A stretch of 64,000 bases of DNA from Nageia nagi. Lineage: Eukaryota > Pinophyta. Where the stretch lies: positions 20,522,001 to 20,586,000 of the forward strand of contig JBITNC010000001.1 of the NCBI GenBank assembly GCA_050084985.1, read 5' to 3'. A program made the position numbers and the translations under genes. The notes beneath the pieces are model-generated. The model was not told the origin of the DNA. It was given only the letters and a program-made list of their open reading frames with translations, and made no database searches. Of this stretch, positions 23,045 to 33,441 are shown piece by piece. Position 1 is the stretch's first letter. Each line of letters begins with the position of its first letter.

Positions 23045-23053
23045 TATAAATTT
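23045..23053 (+). promoter_or_regulatory. LTR TATA box, B1 3' LTR
   Basis: TATAAATTT in CCTAGTATAAATTTAG, the same position as in the other B-family LTRs. Confidence 0.5.
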
Positions 23054-23593
23054 AGCAAAGATAGGAAATAGGGGTTGAAATCCTTAGTATTTCCCCTTGT
23101 ATTTGTTTTTAAAGACCTTTTGTCCTATCAGTTATACAATGCCATCTTGACCTTTCTTATCCAACACATGGTGTTATTATTTTTAATTTGGTTATATTAT
23201 GGAAAGTAATGGATATTTTCTAAATGATAATAACATATTGTTGGTATAAATATGTTTGCTTATATGGAAGAGTTAAGCTAAAGGATAATTTAGAGAATGA
23301 AAACTTACACCATGGTTACTACACTAGATTCTTGCCAAGGTTTCATGCTATGTGAAAGCCTATGCTGAACTAGTGATCTACCCATTTTGGTTTACTCTTG
23401 CTCTCTATATCTTTTGTTTTATTTATTGCACTCTATACTCTTTCATTTCTTTCTTATTATTTGCTCTTTTCATCTGAACCTAATGGATAAGGAATCAACC
23501 TACTCTGGAGATTAGGTTACTATCTTAGCCTATTCATGATATACTTTGATTCAATTGCTCAAGAGTGCATATATTACTTAGTTTCCATTAGCA

Positions 23594-23598
23594 AGTAT
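23594..23598. repeat. Target-site duplication of B1, right copy (AGTAT)
   Basis: AGTAT immediately after the 3' LTR end, identical to 10573-10577. Confidence 0.7.
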
Positions 23599-23860
23599 TT
23601 TATCCAAATTTTTCATTAGTTCATTGAGAACTTAGACTGAATTTTTATTTTAAGAAAATAGCTTAGGTTTTGGTGTATTTTTTCCTTTTGGTTGATTGTT
23701 GTTAGTTGTATAAAAGGTATTACAAATAGTTTTAACTATCCTATTTTATTTCAAACTTTCTCATTAATATTTATAGTTAATCATAGGCCTAAGTAAGCCT
23801 AAAGAATTTTTTGACATGTTTCAACATATTTTGAAACTATTTGAAAGTTTTCAAATTTTT

Positions 23861-24241
23861 TGTTAGGTCCCTATATTACTCATGTAGCCCATATATTGTT
23901 ATTATGTGTCCCATAGAAGTCCATTATGGTTACTGTTATTCCTTTACATTATTATTGTTTTGTTAGCTAGGCATTATTATTATTATTTCAGCTAGTGTCC
24001 TTTCATTCTAGTGGCACCCCTTGGACTCCTATATATACTAAGGAGGTATTATCATTTGTATTGTCTATTATTGTGTAATTGATGTGATGTAAAGGAGGTT
24101 GCCCCCTCAAAGTGGCTTATTATAGATTTGTAAAGGAGGTTGCCCCCTTGAAGTGTATTATTATAGATTTTATCTATTATTCAATGCATTGAGTTCTTTC
24201 TCTCATGATTTTATGATATTTTGGGAACTTTGTTCATAACA
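23861..24241 (+). repeat. 5' LTR of the short element
   Basis: Begins TGTTAGGTCCCTATA and ends TTTGTTCATAACA. TATATATA at 24030-24037 is the probable promoter. It contains two copies of a GTAAAGGAGGTTGCCCCC block. Confidence 0.85.
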
Positions 24242-24243
24242 TT

Positions 24244-24256
24244 TGGTATCAAAGCA
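24244..24256 (+). promoter_or_regulatory. Primer-binding site, tRNA-Met type
   Basis: TGGTATCAAAGCA, two bases after the LTR; it differs from the usual TGGTATCAGAGC by one transition plus the 3' extension. Confidence 0.8.
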
Positions 24257-24340
24257 GATGATTCTACAGTTTCACAGCTCAAAACTAGTCATCATGGCAT
24301 TTTTGATACCAATTTATTTTTAGCAAGGTTTCAAATTTTG

Positions 24341-26134
24341 AAATTTATAGGATTTTTATAATACATACTTAAAATGTTTTAGTTCAAATTTTAGCTCCTA
24401 ATTCGCTATATTTTGCATGTTACACTTGGGGGAAGTTAAGGTTTGTGACTAGTCTCAAAAGCAGGTTTGAAATAGGGCTTCTAGCTAAAAATCATATATC
24501 TAAAGTTTTATAGCTCCAAACTAGGTTAAAACTATTGGATTGGTTAGGGTATAGACTAAAGTTTATTTTTTACAATTTTCAAGGTATGGGAATAAATAGG
24601 TGACACCTAGCACTTCATACAAGTTTGTACTTCTAAAAAATCCAAAATTCAGCACATTTTGGGAAAGTTGTAGCCATTTCCTATTGGAATATTAGAATTT
24701 GATGAAATATATGATATTGAAAAGAATACATCTGAGGCTACTACAAGCAGAAATTTTAGACTCTAAAGGGCCAAAATTTCAGATTTACATTAGTTGGAAG
24801 GTTAGATAATAGAAGTTTGCAAATCATAGTTTAAAAAGCACTGCATCCCGAGGAATTATGGTCTCCTACAATGTACTAGTAGTATACCAACATCCTTAGA
24901 GATGGATTTTAGGATGGAAAGGAAGGTTGAAAGTAAAAATATGGCAATGGTTGAAGATTCCACATGGGAAGATGAGAAATGTCTATAGAAGCATCTAGAA
25001 CTACTAAAATGTTGAGGACAACATTTTTTTGAAGGAGAGGGGCATGTTAGGTCCCTATACTACTCATGTAGCCCATATATTATTATTATGTGTCCCATAG
25101 AAGTCCACTATGGTTATTTATATTCCCTTACATTATTATTGTTATGTCAGCCAGACATTATTATTGTTATGTTGGCTAGTGTCCTTTCATTGTAGTGGCA
25201 CCCCTTGGACTCCTATATATACTAAGGAGGTATTATCATTTGTATTATCTATTGTTGTGTAATTGATGTGATGTAAAGGAGGTTTCCCCTCAAAGTGGCT
25301 TATTACAAATTTGTAAAGGAGGTTTCCCCCTCAAAGTGGCTTATTAGAGATTTTATCTCTTATTCAATGCATTGAGCTCTTTCTCTCATGATTTTATGCT
25401 ATTTTGAGAACTTTGTTCATAAAATTTTTATATTTTTAAAGCTTTTTCAATTTTAATAGAAAATATTGTTAACTACATAAAAAGGAATTCAAGTATTTCT
25501 CTTGTCAAAATACCTAAAAAATATTGCATCAAAAGATAACTCTTTATATGATTTTTCAAATCCTCTTGGTCTTTTAATTTCTTCAAATTTTTGTGAATGT
25601 ACAAAAGAAGGGATTTTTTGTGGATCACTAGATACCCCTTAGTTAATCATCAATGATCATAATGGATCACTAATTCCTGACATCAAATTGTTGGCATTTG
25701 ACTATACAAAGGGATAGAAAGAAAAATTTATGTTGTTACTTTCTCATTTATTTCTTATTCTTGGTCAGAGCTCTATAACTCCTCTACCCCACAAGCTAAG
25801 TTTGACCTTATGTTTGCTCTTCTCAATGTTGACTAGAACCAAGATGCCAACATGATGATGTTCAACACCACATAAGAGGCCAATGAGGAAATAGGTAGTT
25901 TTTTAAAACCCCTTTTTAATATTTTACTTAATGCAGTAAATTATTCCATTACATAGTAAAATAAATACTATAGAAATGATAGGAATAAGTTTTTAATTAA
26001 TTTATACCATTTAAAATTTTAAATTTTTTCATATTTTGTAAGATTTTAATTTTTTCAAAACCCTCAATCATGATCACTGACCAAGTTTGAGGGTTTACAA
26101 AAATATCAATGATTGGCCTCAATCATTGGTGATT
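24341..26134. repeat. Tandem duplication, copy 1 (1,794 bp)
   Basis: Runs from inside the short LTR element through its 3' LTR and about 700 bp of flank. It is followed directly by copy 2 at an offset of 1,794 bp. The copies differ by only a few scattered bases, far less than the other repeats here, so the duplication is recent. The flank part at about 25625-25900 looks like decayed coding sequence (segments such as KLLAFDYTKG and KEKFMLLLSHLFLILGQSSI) that I do not recognise. Confidence 0.9.
25045..25423 (+). repeat. 3' LTR of the short element, copy 1
   Basis: Matches 23861-24241, with a few changes (TTTCCCC for TTGCCCC and others); its last bases read CATAAAA where the 5' LTR has CATAACA. 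Confidence 0.85.
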
Positions 26135-27927
26135 AAATTTATAGGATTTTTATAATACATACTTAAAATGTTTTAGTTCAAATTTTAGCTCCTAATTCGC
26201 TATATTTTGCATGTTACACTTGGGGAAGTTAAGGTTTGTGACTAGTCTCAAAAGTAGGTTTGAATAGGGCTTCTAGCTAAAAAGCATATATCTAAAGTTT
26301 TATAGCTCCAAACTAGGTTAAAACTATTGGATTGGTTAGGGTATAGACTAAAGTTTATTTTTTACAATTTTCAAGGTATGGGAATAAATAGGTGACACCT
26401 AGCACTTCATACAAGTTTGTACTTCTAAAAAATCCAAAATTCAGCACATTTTGGGAAAGTTGTAGCCATTTCCTATTGGAATATTAGAATTTGATGAAAT
26501 ATATGATATTAAAAAGAATACATCTGAGGCTACTACAAGCAGAAATTTTAGACTCTAAAGGGCCAAAATTTCAGATTTACATTAGTTGGAAGGTTAGATA
26601 ATAGAAGTTTGCAAATCATAGTTTAAAAAGCACTGCATCCCGAGGAATTATGGTCTCCTACAATGTACTAGTAGTATACCAACATCCTTAGAGATGGATT
26701 TTAGGATGGAAAGGAAGGTTGAAAGTAAAAATATGGCAATGGCTGAAGATTCCACATGGCAAGATGAGAGATGTCTATAGAAGCATCTAGAACTACTAAA
26801 ATGTTGAGGACAACATTTTTTTGAAGGAGAGGGGCATGTTAGGTCCCTATACTACTCATGTAGCCCATATATTATTATTATGTGTCCCATAGAAGTCCAC
26901 TATGGTTATTTATATTCCCTTACATTATTATTGTTATGTCAGCCAGACATTATTATTGTTATGTTGGCTAGTGTCCTTTCATTGTAGTGGCACCCCTTGG
27001 ACTCCTATATATACTAAGGAGATATTATCATTTGTATTATCTATTGTTGTGTAATTGATGTGATGTAAAGGAGGTTTCCCCTCAAAGTGGCTTATTACAA
27101 ATTTGTAAAGGAGGTTTCCCCCTCAAAGTGGCTTATTATAGATTTTATCTCTTATTCAATGCATTGAGCTCTTTCTCTCATGATTTTATACTATTTTGAG
27201 AACTTTGTTCATAAAATTTTTATATTTTTAAATTTTTTTTCAATTTTAATAGAAAATATTGTTAACTACATAAAAAGGAATTCAAGTATTTCTCTTGTCA
27301 AAATACCTAAAAAATATTGCATCAAAAGATAACTCTTTATATGATTTTTCAAATCCTCTTGGTCTTTTAATTTCTTCAAATTTTTGTGAATGTACAAAAG
27401 AAGGGATTTTTTGTGGATCACTAGATACCCCTTAGTTAATCATCAATGATCATAATGGATCACTAATGCCTGACATCAAATTGTTGGCATTTGATTATAC
27501 AAAGGGATAGAAAGAAAAATTTATGTTGTTACTTTCTCATTTATTTCTTATTCTTGGTCAGAGCTCTATAACTCCTCTACCCCACAAGCTAAGTTTGACC
27601 TTATGTTTGCTCTTCTCAATGTTGACTAGAACCAAGATGCCAACATGATGATGTTCAACACCACATAAGAGGCCAATGAGGAAATAGGTAGTTTTTTAAA
27701 ACCCCTTTTTAATATTTTACTTAATGTAGTAAATTATTCCATTACATAGTAAAATAAATACTATAGAAATGATAGGAATAAGTTTTTAATTAATTTATAC
27801 CATTTAAAATTTTAAATTTTTTCATATTTTGTAAGATTTTAATTTTTTCAAAACCCTCAATCATGATCACTGACCAAGTTTGAGGTTTTACAAAAATATC
27901 GATGATTGGCCTCAATCATTGGTGATT
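26135..27927. repeat. Tandem duplication, copy 2 (1,793 bp)
   Basis: Near-identical to 24341-26134, including a third LTR at 26839-27216 and the same coding-like flank. It ends at ...CATTGGTGATT, after which unique sequence starts. Confidence 0.9.
26839..27216 (+). repeat. Third LTR copy, generated by the duplication
   Basis: Duplicate of 25045-25423 by position inside the repeat; it has no element of its own on the right. Confidence 0.85.
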
Positions 27928-28019
27928 CTATAAACATTAAATCCCAATCATCAATAATAGGCTGTAGAATTAGATTTTTTTTAATAAACATACTAAGTTA
28001 ACCTTTTTTTATAATAATA

Positions 28020-28481
28020 TTTTAGGTCCTAAAGAAATTTTAGGAGCTTGGGTGATACCATAGGATTTTTTTGGAGGGTCAAGATATATTGATAATTGAG
28101 GACCACACTTTCCTATGTAGTGTGGGTTTAGGAGTGGGGCCCTATATGGGCCATATTCATTAGGATTACCCATTGCTAGTGGTTTTGTTGGAGATATGGG
28201 ATTCTTTGATCAATACTTTTCATCTTCCTATGGGGGATATGACTATTATGATGGAATACATCCATCATTTATATTGTCTACCGATTTAGGGATAGTGGAT
28301 TCATCATGTTATAGATCAAGAGTTAATGCATCCCAATATCATTGTGATTTATAGAGTAGATGTAGTTGATGAAGTATTAGGTGATATATTTTTAGGTGGC
28401 TTCCCATACTTTAGGTACTAGAATGATGACCAATAGGGACTTCTAAGAGCCCTCTACTTTATGTGCCTCATCCAATGTTAT
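28020..28481 (+). pseudogene. Plant mobile domain (PMD) gene, 5' part
   Basis: Frame from about 28090: IIEDHTFLCSVGLGVGPYMG, then PLLVVLLEIWDSLINTFHLP and MGDMTIMMEYIHHLYCLPI. The words WxSxxNTFHLPxGxMTI are the signature of the plant mobile domain (PF10536), where a Trp, a THTFHLP-like turn and a G-E/D-MT strand precede a helix that leads to LGLPV. PMD proteins are nuclear proteins of plants (MAIN/MAIL1 family), also common inside transposable elements. Element B2 is inserted at 28482, and the rest of the gene resumes at 41739. Stops break the frame, so it is not active. Confidence 0.7.
28477..28481. repeat. Target-site duplication of B2, left copy (GTTAT)
   Basis: GTTAT before the LTR start; the right copy at 41739-41743 reads GATAT, one mismatch. 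Confidence 0.5.
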
Positions 28482-28617
28482 TGTATATGCATACATAGCC
28501 TAACAACCTAGTTGTTTCTTGATGTGTTGTTCTTATTTATCTAAAATAAGAGTTTTTTAGCAAGCTTCCAAATAGTTTTGATGATAAAATGCATTAATTA
28601 TAGCAATATTTGGACAT

Positions 28618-29080
28618 GATGTCAATAGGTAATGCTAAAAGTTCCATGATGGCTAAGTTAGGTGTTTCGAGGCATAAAAGGAGGTGATGTCAGTAGGTAA
28701 TGCTAAAAGTTCTACAATGGCTAAGTGTTTTAGGACATAAAAGGAGGTGATGTTAGTAGAGTAGAGGCTTTTGTCTAAAATTAGACTTTAGGAGTAGTGA
28801 TGTCACCAAGTAATGCTAAAAGTTCCATAGTAGCTAAGTTAGGTTTTTTGGGACATAAAAGGAGGAGATGTTAGTAGGTAATGCTAAAAGTTTCACAATG
28901 GCTAAGTTAGGTGTTTCAAGACATAAAAGGAGGTGATGTTAGTAGAGTAGTGGATTTTGTCAAAAACTAGACATCAAGAGTAGTGATGTTAGCAAGTAAT
29001 GGTAAAAGTTTTATGATAGATAGATCAGGTGTTTCAAAGCATGGAAGGATGTAACATCAGGAAAGTAAAGTGAAATTCAC
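28618..29080. repeat. U3 tandem array, B2 5' LTR
   Basis: Units with TGATGTCA(A/G)TAGGTAATG, CTAAAAGTTCCATGATGGCT and GGCATAAAAGGAGG, 50-67 bp each. Confidence 0.75.
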
Positions 29081-29577
29081 TTTGGCCAAAAGAATGAATT
29101 CAAATAAGGATTGTGTCATGAGCAAAATCAAAATCTTCTAGAGTTACTTACTTCACCATACAAAGGTTCAAAATAAAATGGCATCAATAAAAATAAAAAA
29201 CCTTCAAATCAGAGTTCAAAGATTGATTATGTTAGATGTAACAAAAGGAATCTCGACCCAAGCAAAAATTCACCAAAGGACTTTGGAATGTATGCCAAAG
29301 ATCAAAAAGGCTCTAGAATAACCATTGGAAGATGAAGAAACCCTGGAATCATCATAATTAGTTAAAGAATCTTTTGTAATTGTAATACAAATTCAAATAA
29401 CATTCAAGAAACATGCTCATTGTAATTTAGAGGTAGTTACAGTGTTAGATATTTCAATTTTTAGAAATAAAATGCCATGTGGAAGAGATAGTTAGCTATA
29501 TATTAAGAGAACACCAAAATCTTTACGCCATTTTGTAACTATTTTATTTCAATCCTTCTGTAACCACTCTAGCCTAG

Positions 29578-29586
29578 TATAAATTT
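29578..29586 (+). promoter_or_regulatory. LTR TATA box, B2 5' LTR
   Basis: TATAAATTT in GCCTAGTATAAATTTAG. Confidence 0.5.
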
Positions 29587-30137
29587 AGTTGAAGATAGAG
29601 AAAAAGGGTTAGAATCCCTAATATTTCCCCTTGTATTTGTTTTCAAAGACCTTTTGTTCTATCAGTTATACAATGCCATCTTGACCTTTCTTATCCAATA
29701 CTTGGTGTTATTATTCTTAATCTAGTTATATTATGGCAAGTAATGCATATTTACTAAATGATAACAATGAGTTGTTGGTATAACTATGTATACTTGTATG
29801 GAAGAGTTAAGCTAAAGAATAATTTAGAGAATGAAAGCTTACATTATGGCTACTACACTAGATTACTGATAAGGTTTCATGCTATGTGAAAGCCTGCAAT
29901 GAACTAGTGATTTGCCCCTTTGCTTTACTCTTGCTTCCTATCCCTTTTGTTTTATATCTCACACTCCACCCTCTTTTCTTTTTTTCTTGTTATTTGCTCT
30001 TTTCATCTGCACCTAAGAGATAAGGAATCGGTGTACTCCAAATATCAAGTTACTATGTTAGCCTATTCATGAAATACTTTGGTTGAATTATCCTAGAGTG
30101 TATATATTACATAATTTTTTTCAATAGTATATCTTTT

Positions 30138-30157
30138 TGGCATGTTTGGTGGGACCC
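30138..30157 (+). promoter_or_regulatory. Probable primer-binding site / leader motif of B2
   Basis: TGGCATGTTTGGTGGGACCC, 11 bases after the LTR. It is the best-preserved copy of the motif shared with A and B1. A second conserved block, TTGGTGACTCTATTAGAAGC at 30169-30188, is an alternative site of the TGGCGACTC type used in Tat elements. Confidence 0.5.
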
Positions 30158-30419
30158 AACAATTTTCATTGGTGACTCTATTAGAAGCAATATTGATGGT
30201 ATGTATCAAAGCAAATTTTATAGTTATTATTTGCTACTTCCTAGACCTAAATTCTTTGGTTGCTACTAGAGTTTATGTGGACAAGATCAAAATCCAAAGC
30301 AGCTAAAGAGGTTATAGATTTTAAAGAACTTGGTACTTCCAAAAGAAAGACCCTAATGAAGTCTAGATCTTTGGGTAGTATCAACATTTTATAATCTCCA
30401 TTCAAACTAGTACCATTCG

Positions 30420-31480
30420 ACCATCAAATTGGGATTGCTCCTCCTAAAATGGCTAATATTGCTCCAAATATCTATCCTACATGGGATGATAGGGTATCTT
30501 TGACTCTAGGTACATTACATGATATCCCAAGAAATGTTTTTAAAACTCTACCTAAGTTTGATTCCACCATGGAGAAGACATCCTATTAACACTATGTGGA
30601 TGTAGCCTATTTGGCTAAGCTCCATAATATTTAGCATGAAGATATCATGGTAAGATTGCTAGCATAATCTTTCAAGGGCAAGGTCCTTGATTAGTATAGA
30701 AGCCTTGCTAGTAGATCTATAATGTTTTGGGCTTAGTTGGTAGAGCCTTTCATCCTAGAATTTAATGAAGTAGGATACCCCTTCTCCTTACTAACTTAGG
30801 TCACCTCTATCAAAAGAAATGAATAGGAGAATATTCTAGATTTTAATATTAGGTTCCAAAAATCTTGGAAAAGAGTTCTAGTATTGGTTAGGCCCTAGCA
30901 ATCTCAAGGTTTGATGTATTATTTGAGAGCCTTTCCCATAGATCTCTCTTTGCAAATTTGAAATTTTGAAGTGACCACTTTTTTGAAAGTCTATATACAA
31001 GTAGTGTTTGCTAAAGCTTGCCTCATTTAGATAGGAAAACTACCCAACTGCATGCCAATTCCATACTTTCCAATGTTACCACAAAACCAAGCAATAAGAC
31101 CCTTAGCAATTTGTATGGCCCTACCTTTGGCTAGTATTCCTACACTAGTTCAATAGTTTCCATTAGCCTTGCCTACCCCAAGAGCTCCTCTAGCTTTACT
31201 AGCCCCACATTTGTTACGAATAAATCAAGGATTTCCTTTCAAAGTGAGATATAAGAATTGAAAGCTTTGTGTAGGAACATGACAAACTAGATCATCCTCT
31301 TGAGTAGACAAAATAATGCTAAGATATTCCCATATCCAATTGTAGAAAAAGCTCAAAATCAAAATATGTTAGTAGAGGATACATATCAATCTTCTTCTTC
31401 CAAATAAATAGTAGGCTTATGTTTAGCTTGCAATGATGATCATGAATAAAATTCTTTCCCTATATATCAATATCAAGAGT
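30420..31480 (+). pseudogene. B2 gag relic
   Basis: Capsid segments PPKMANIAPNIYPTWDD near 30450, TLGTLHDIPRNVFKTLPKFD, SFKGKVLD then YRSLASRSI at 30669-30720, EPFILEFNEVGYPFSLLT and FNIRFQKSWKRVL near 30840. The Trp codon TGG at 30728-30730 is intact where B1 has TAG, while the following Gln position is TAG here (30734-30736) and CAG in B1. Function as for B1 gag. Confidence 0.8.
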
Positions 31481-31482
31481 AC

Positions 31483-31764
31483 TTGTCTACAAGTAGAGGA
31501 ATTCCTCCACCTGATGTAGCTAATGATATGAGTCAAAATATACTTTTGATGAATTTTTCCCTAGCTAATGTAGGTGTTTTTGCTATTGAAACAAGGTTTG
31601 CAAAGAGGCCTAATGTATCAAATCTAATAGATAAAAGAGCTAAATCTCCAAAAGGTCATGATCCAATAACCTCCAAGAAGCTTGATATAGCTCTCGATTC
31701 TATGAATATGACACTCTCAAAAGAAGTTGCATCTCATAAGTTTCCAATTTTGGAAGCTAGATAG
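31483..31764 (+). pseudogene. B2 gag-protease linker
   Basis: Open for 93 codons: ANDMSQNILLMNFSLANVGV, then ETRFAKRPNVSNLIDKRAKS and MTLSKEVASHKFPILEAR. Homologous to 13427-13705 in B1. No recognised domain. Confidence 0.6.
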
Positions 31765-31917
31765 GTGCATAAAGTTGATGAAGTTGATGATCAAATGATC
31801 CAAAAGTTAAGGTTTCCCTTGCTCACTAGGTATTAAAGGAGGTATGCTACTTAGCAATTTCAATAAAGGTTTATTTACAAAGATAATAAGCCTCCAATCA
31901 TTCATGATTTCAATATT

Positions 31918-32400
31918 ATGGAAGAATTAAAGAGAATCCCTTCAAAGATATCTTTATTTAATGCCTTAAAAATCCTTGGGAAAATTGATTTACTAAGGAC
32001 ATCCATTATAGCATTAAATGAAGGAATGGGTAGGGTGTTAAATTTGTTTGAGACATCCAAATATCTAAGAATGGGAAAAAATAAACTACCAACTTTTTAT
32101 ATGAATTTAGAGGTCAATGGGTATGTGCTACATAAATGTCTAGTTAATTCTGGGGTAGCCACTACCATCATGCCTAAAGTAGTATGTGATGTAATGGGGC
32201 TACATTTTACTAGAACATCCATAGGAGTGTTGCAGTTAGACTCAACCCTAGTTAAAACTATTGAGATTATTAAGGATATAGTTCTAAAGATACGTAAGTG
32301 TCCTTCTATGGTCATCACTTAGGAAATTGTAGTAGTTGAATTTCCTCCTCTTTTTAGGTTATGTCTAACTAGGGAGTTCACAGCAAAAATATATGGTTAT
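31918..32400 (+). pseudogene. B2 aspartic protease relic
   Basis: Open for 134 codons to 32322. Starts MEELKRIPSKISLFNALKIL; the retropepsin part has PTFYMNLEVNGYVLHKCLV, then NSGVATTIMPKVVCDVMGL and GVLQLDSTLVKTIEII. The catalytic Asp of the triad is Asn here, while the Gly is kept; B1 shows the reverse loss. The frame stops at TAG 32320-32322 and continues in sense with VVEFPPLF. Confidence 0.8.
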
Positions 32401-32639
32401 TTAGTAATGGATTACACTCATTATTTAATTTCTTATGAATACAAGAGAGTAAGGTTGGATAATAAAAAAACATTTATGGTCATGTAGAAAAAAAGGAGAT
32501 CAATGTATTTTTGAGTGGGTTAGAAGAGAGTGAGCAATTATTGGAAAAATTGCAAACCGAAGATCTTATGTCTATGAATATGCTTAGCACCATTTATGAC
32601 ATGGAGTTTGTAAATTATTATTTGATGGAACTAGAGCCT

Positions 32640-33211
32640 TTCATCCCAAATCTCACCAATGAAGAGTTCAAAAAAGGTGGAGTCTAGGAAATGTTCTTTG
32701 ATGGAGCTAGATCTAAAAAAATAGGTTAGATACTAGGATTGTCCTTATTTATCTAATGGAAAAAATTCATAAATTCTCATATAGGCTCACATGGATGTGC
32801 ACCAATAATGCTACTAAGTATGAATCCCTTTTCCTTGGTTTGGATCAAGCAATTAAAATGCAAATATACTATTCAAAAATTAAAGGAGACTTAGAGTTAA
32901 TTGTAAACCAAGTTACAAGTAAATGCTCTATTAAACATCATTATTTAAAGTATTACAAGAATAGAGTGTGGGATCTATTTGAAAATTTTAAAGCTCTATA
33001 CATACAATCCATTTCAAGGAGGTTGAATCTAGAAGCTAATGCATTGGCTCAAATGGGAGCCAGTTTTGATCCCACTAATGATTGGTTTTGGAAAAAGGGG
33101 TTCAAGTTATCTTTAGGACTTTTATTTCATATAATAATTCCTTTTGGCAAGTCTTTAGAAATGAGGCTCAAATCAATAAATTTTTGCTACAATAGTCTAT
33201 GTGTCATGTAG
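32640..33211 (+). pseudogene. B2 archaeal-type RNase H (aRNH), between protease and RT
   Basis: Domain start MFFDGARSK near 32692 with the first Asp, then a frameshift, then an open stretch of 151 codons (32756-33211): FSYRLTWMCTNNATKYESLF (catalytic Glu), SKIKGDLELIVNQVTSK (Asp kept, Ser changed to Leu), CSIKHHYLKYYKNRVWDLFE, and LNLEANALAQMGASFDPTN. This is the best-preserved aRNH of the window. Its order PR-aRNH-RT is the same as in B1 and A. Confidence 0.85.
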
Positions 33212-33258
33212 TAGGAGAAGAAGATGCTGACATCTTTTGAGAATAAGATATAATCCAA

Positions 33259-33441
33259 TTGAACAACAATATAATTCCTAGAGATCTAATTCCATTTGAA
33301 GGGTTGTTTGATAGAAATGATCAGGTAAGAATAAAGGGTATAATTATAAATCCTGATAATCATGAGTATGAAATTCTTCTTGAAAAGTTTTTAAAAATTG
33401 GTATATGTAACAACCCTAATCAAATCAAAGAGATTATTTAA
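33259..33441 (+). pseudogene. B2 pol linker between aRNH and RT
   Basis: Open for 60 codons: NIIPRDLIPFEGLFDRNDQV and YEILLEKFLKIGICNNPNQI. The same linker is in B1 (15180 on) and A (1567-1764). No catalytic residues seen. Confidence 0.55.

Larger units (their letters stand above)
10578..23593 (+). mobile_element. Tat-type Ty3/gypsy element B1 with rearranged 5' end
   Basis: A 13.0-kb plus-strand element flanked by AGTAT duplications. Order: inverted LTR end, 5'-truncated LTR, leader, gag, protease, aRNH, RT, RNase H, integrase, a 400-bp spacer, a second long gene, and a complete 3' LTR. Its sister B2 (28482-41738) has the same plan with two regular LTRs. All genes carry stops and frameshifts, so it cannot move by its own products. 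Confidence 0.9.
21839..23593 (+). repeat. 3' LTR of B1
   Basis: 1,755 bp from TGTTTATGCATACATA to ...CATTAGCA, followed by the AGTAT target duplication. It contains the U3 array (about 21985-22520), TGATGTCA and TGACATCA boxes at 22034, 22097, 22401, 22577 and 22646, a TATA box at 23045-23053, and the T-rich tail. No clear polypurine tract precedes it; the bases before it read GTCACCAAAA. Confidence 0.9.
23861..25423 (+). mobile_element. Short coding-free LTR element (non-autonomous)
   Basis: Two LTRs of about 380 bp (23861-24241 and 25045-25423) enclose only 803 bp. The primer site TGGTATCAAAGCA (24244-24256) matches initiator tRNA-Met, and GAAGGAGAGGGGCA (25031-25044) is a polypurine tract. 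TTTTT runs flank both ends and fit a 5-bp target duplication, though such runs are weak evidence. No protein is encoded, so it must have been moved by another element's products. The tRNA-Met site is used by both copia and some gypsy groups, so the parent superfamily is open. Confidence 0.85.
28482..30126 (+). repeat. 5' LTR of B2
   Basis: 1,645 bp, TGTATATGCATACATAG to ...TTTTTTCAATA (the final CA has become TA). It contains the U3 array at 28618-29080 with TGATGTCA at 28618, 28685 and 28798 (unit about 67 bp between the first two), a TATA box at 29578-29586, and the same tail as the other B LTRs. Confidence 0.9.
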
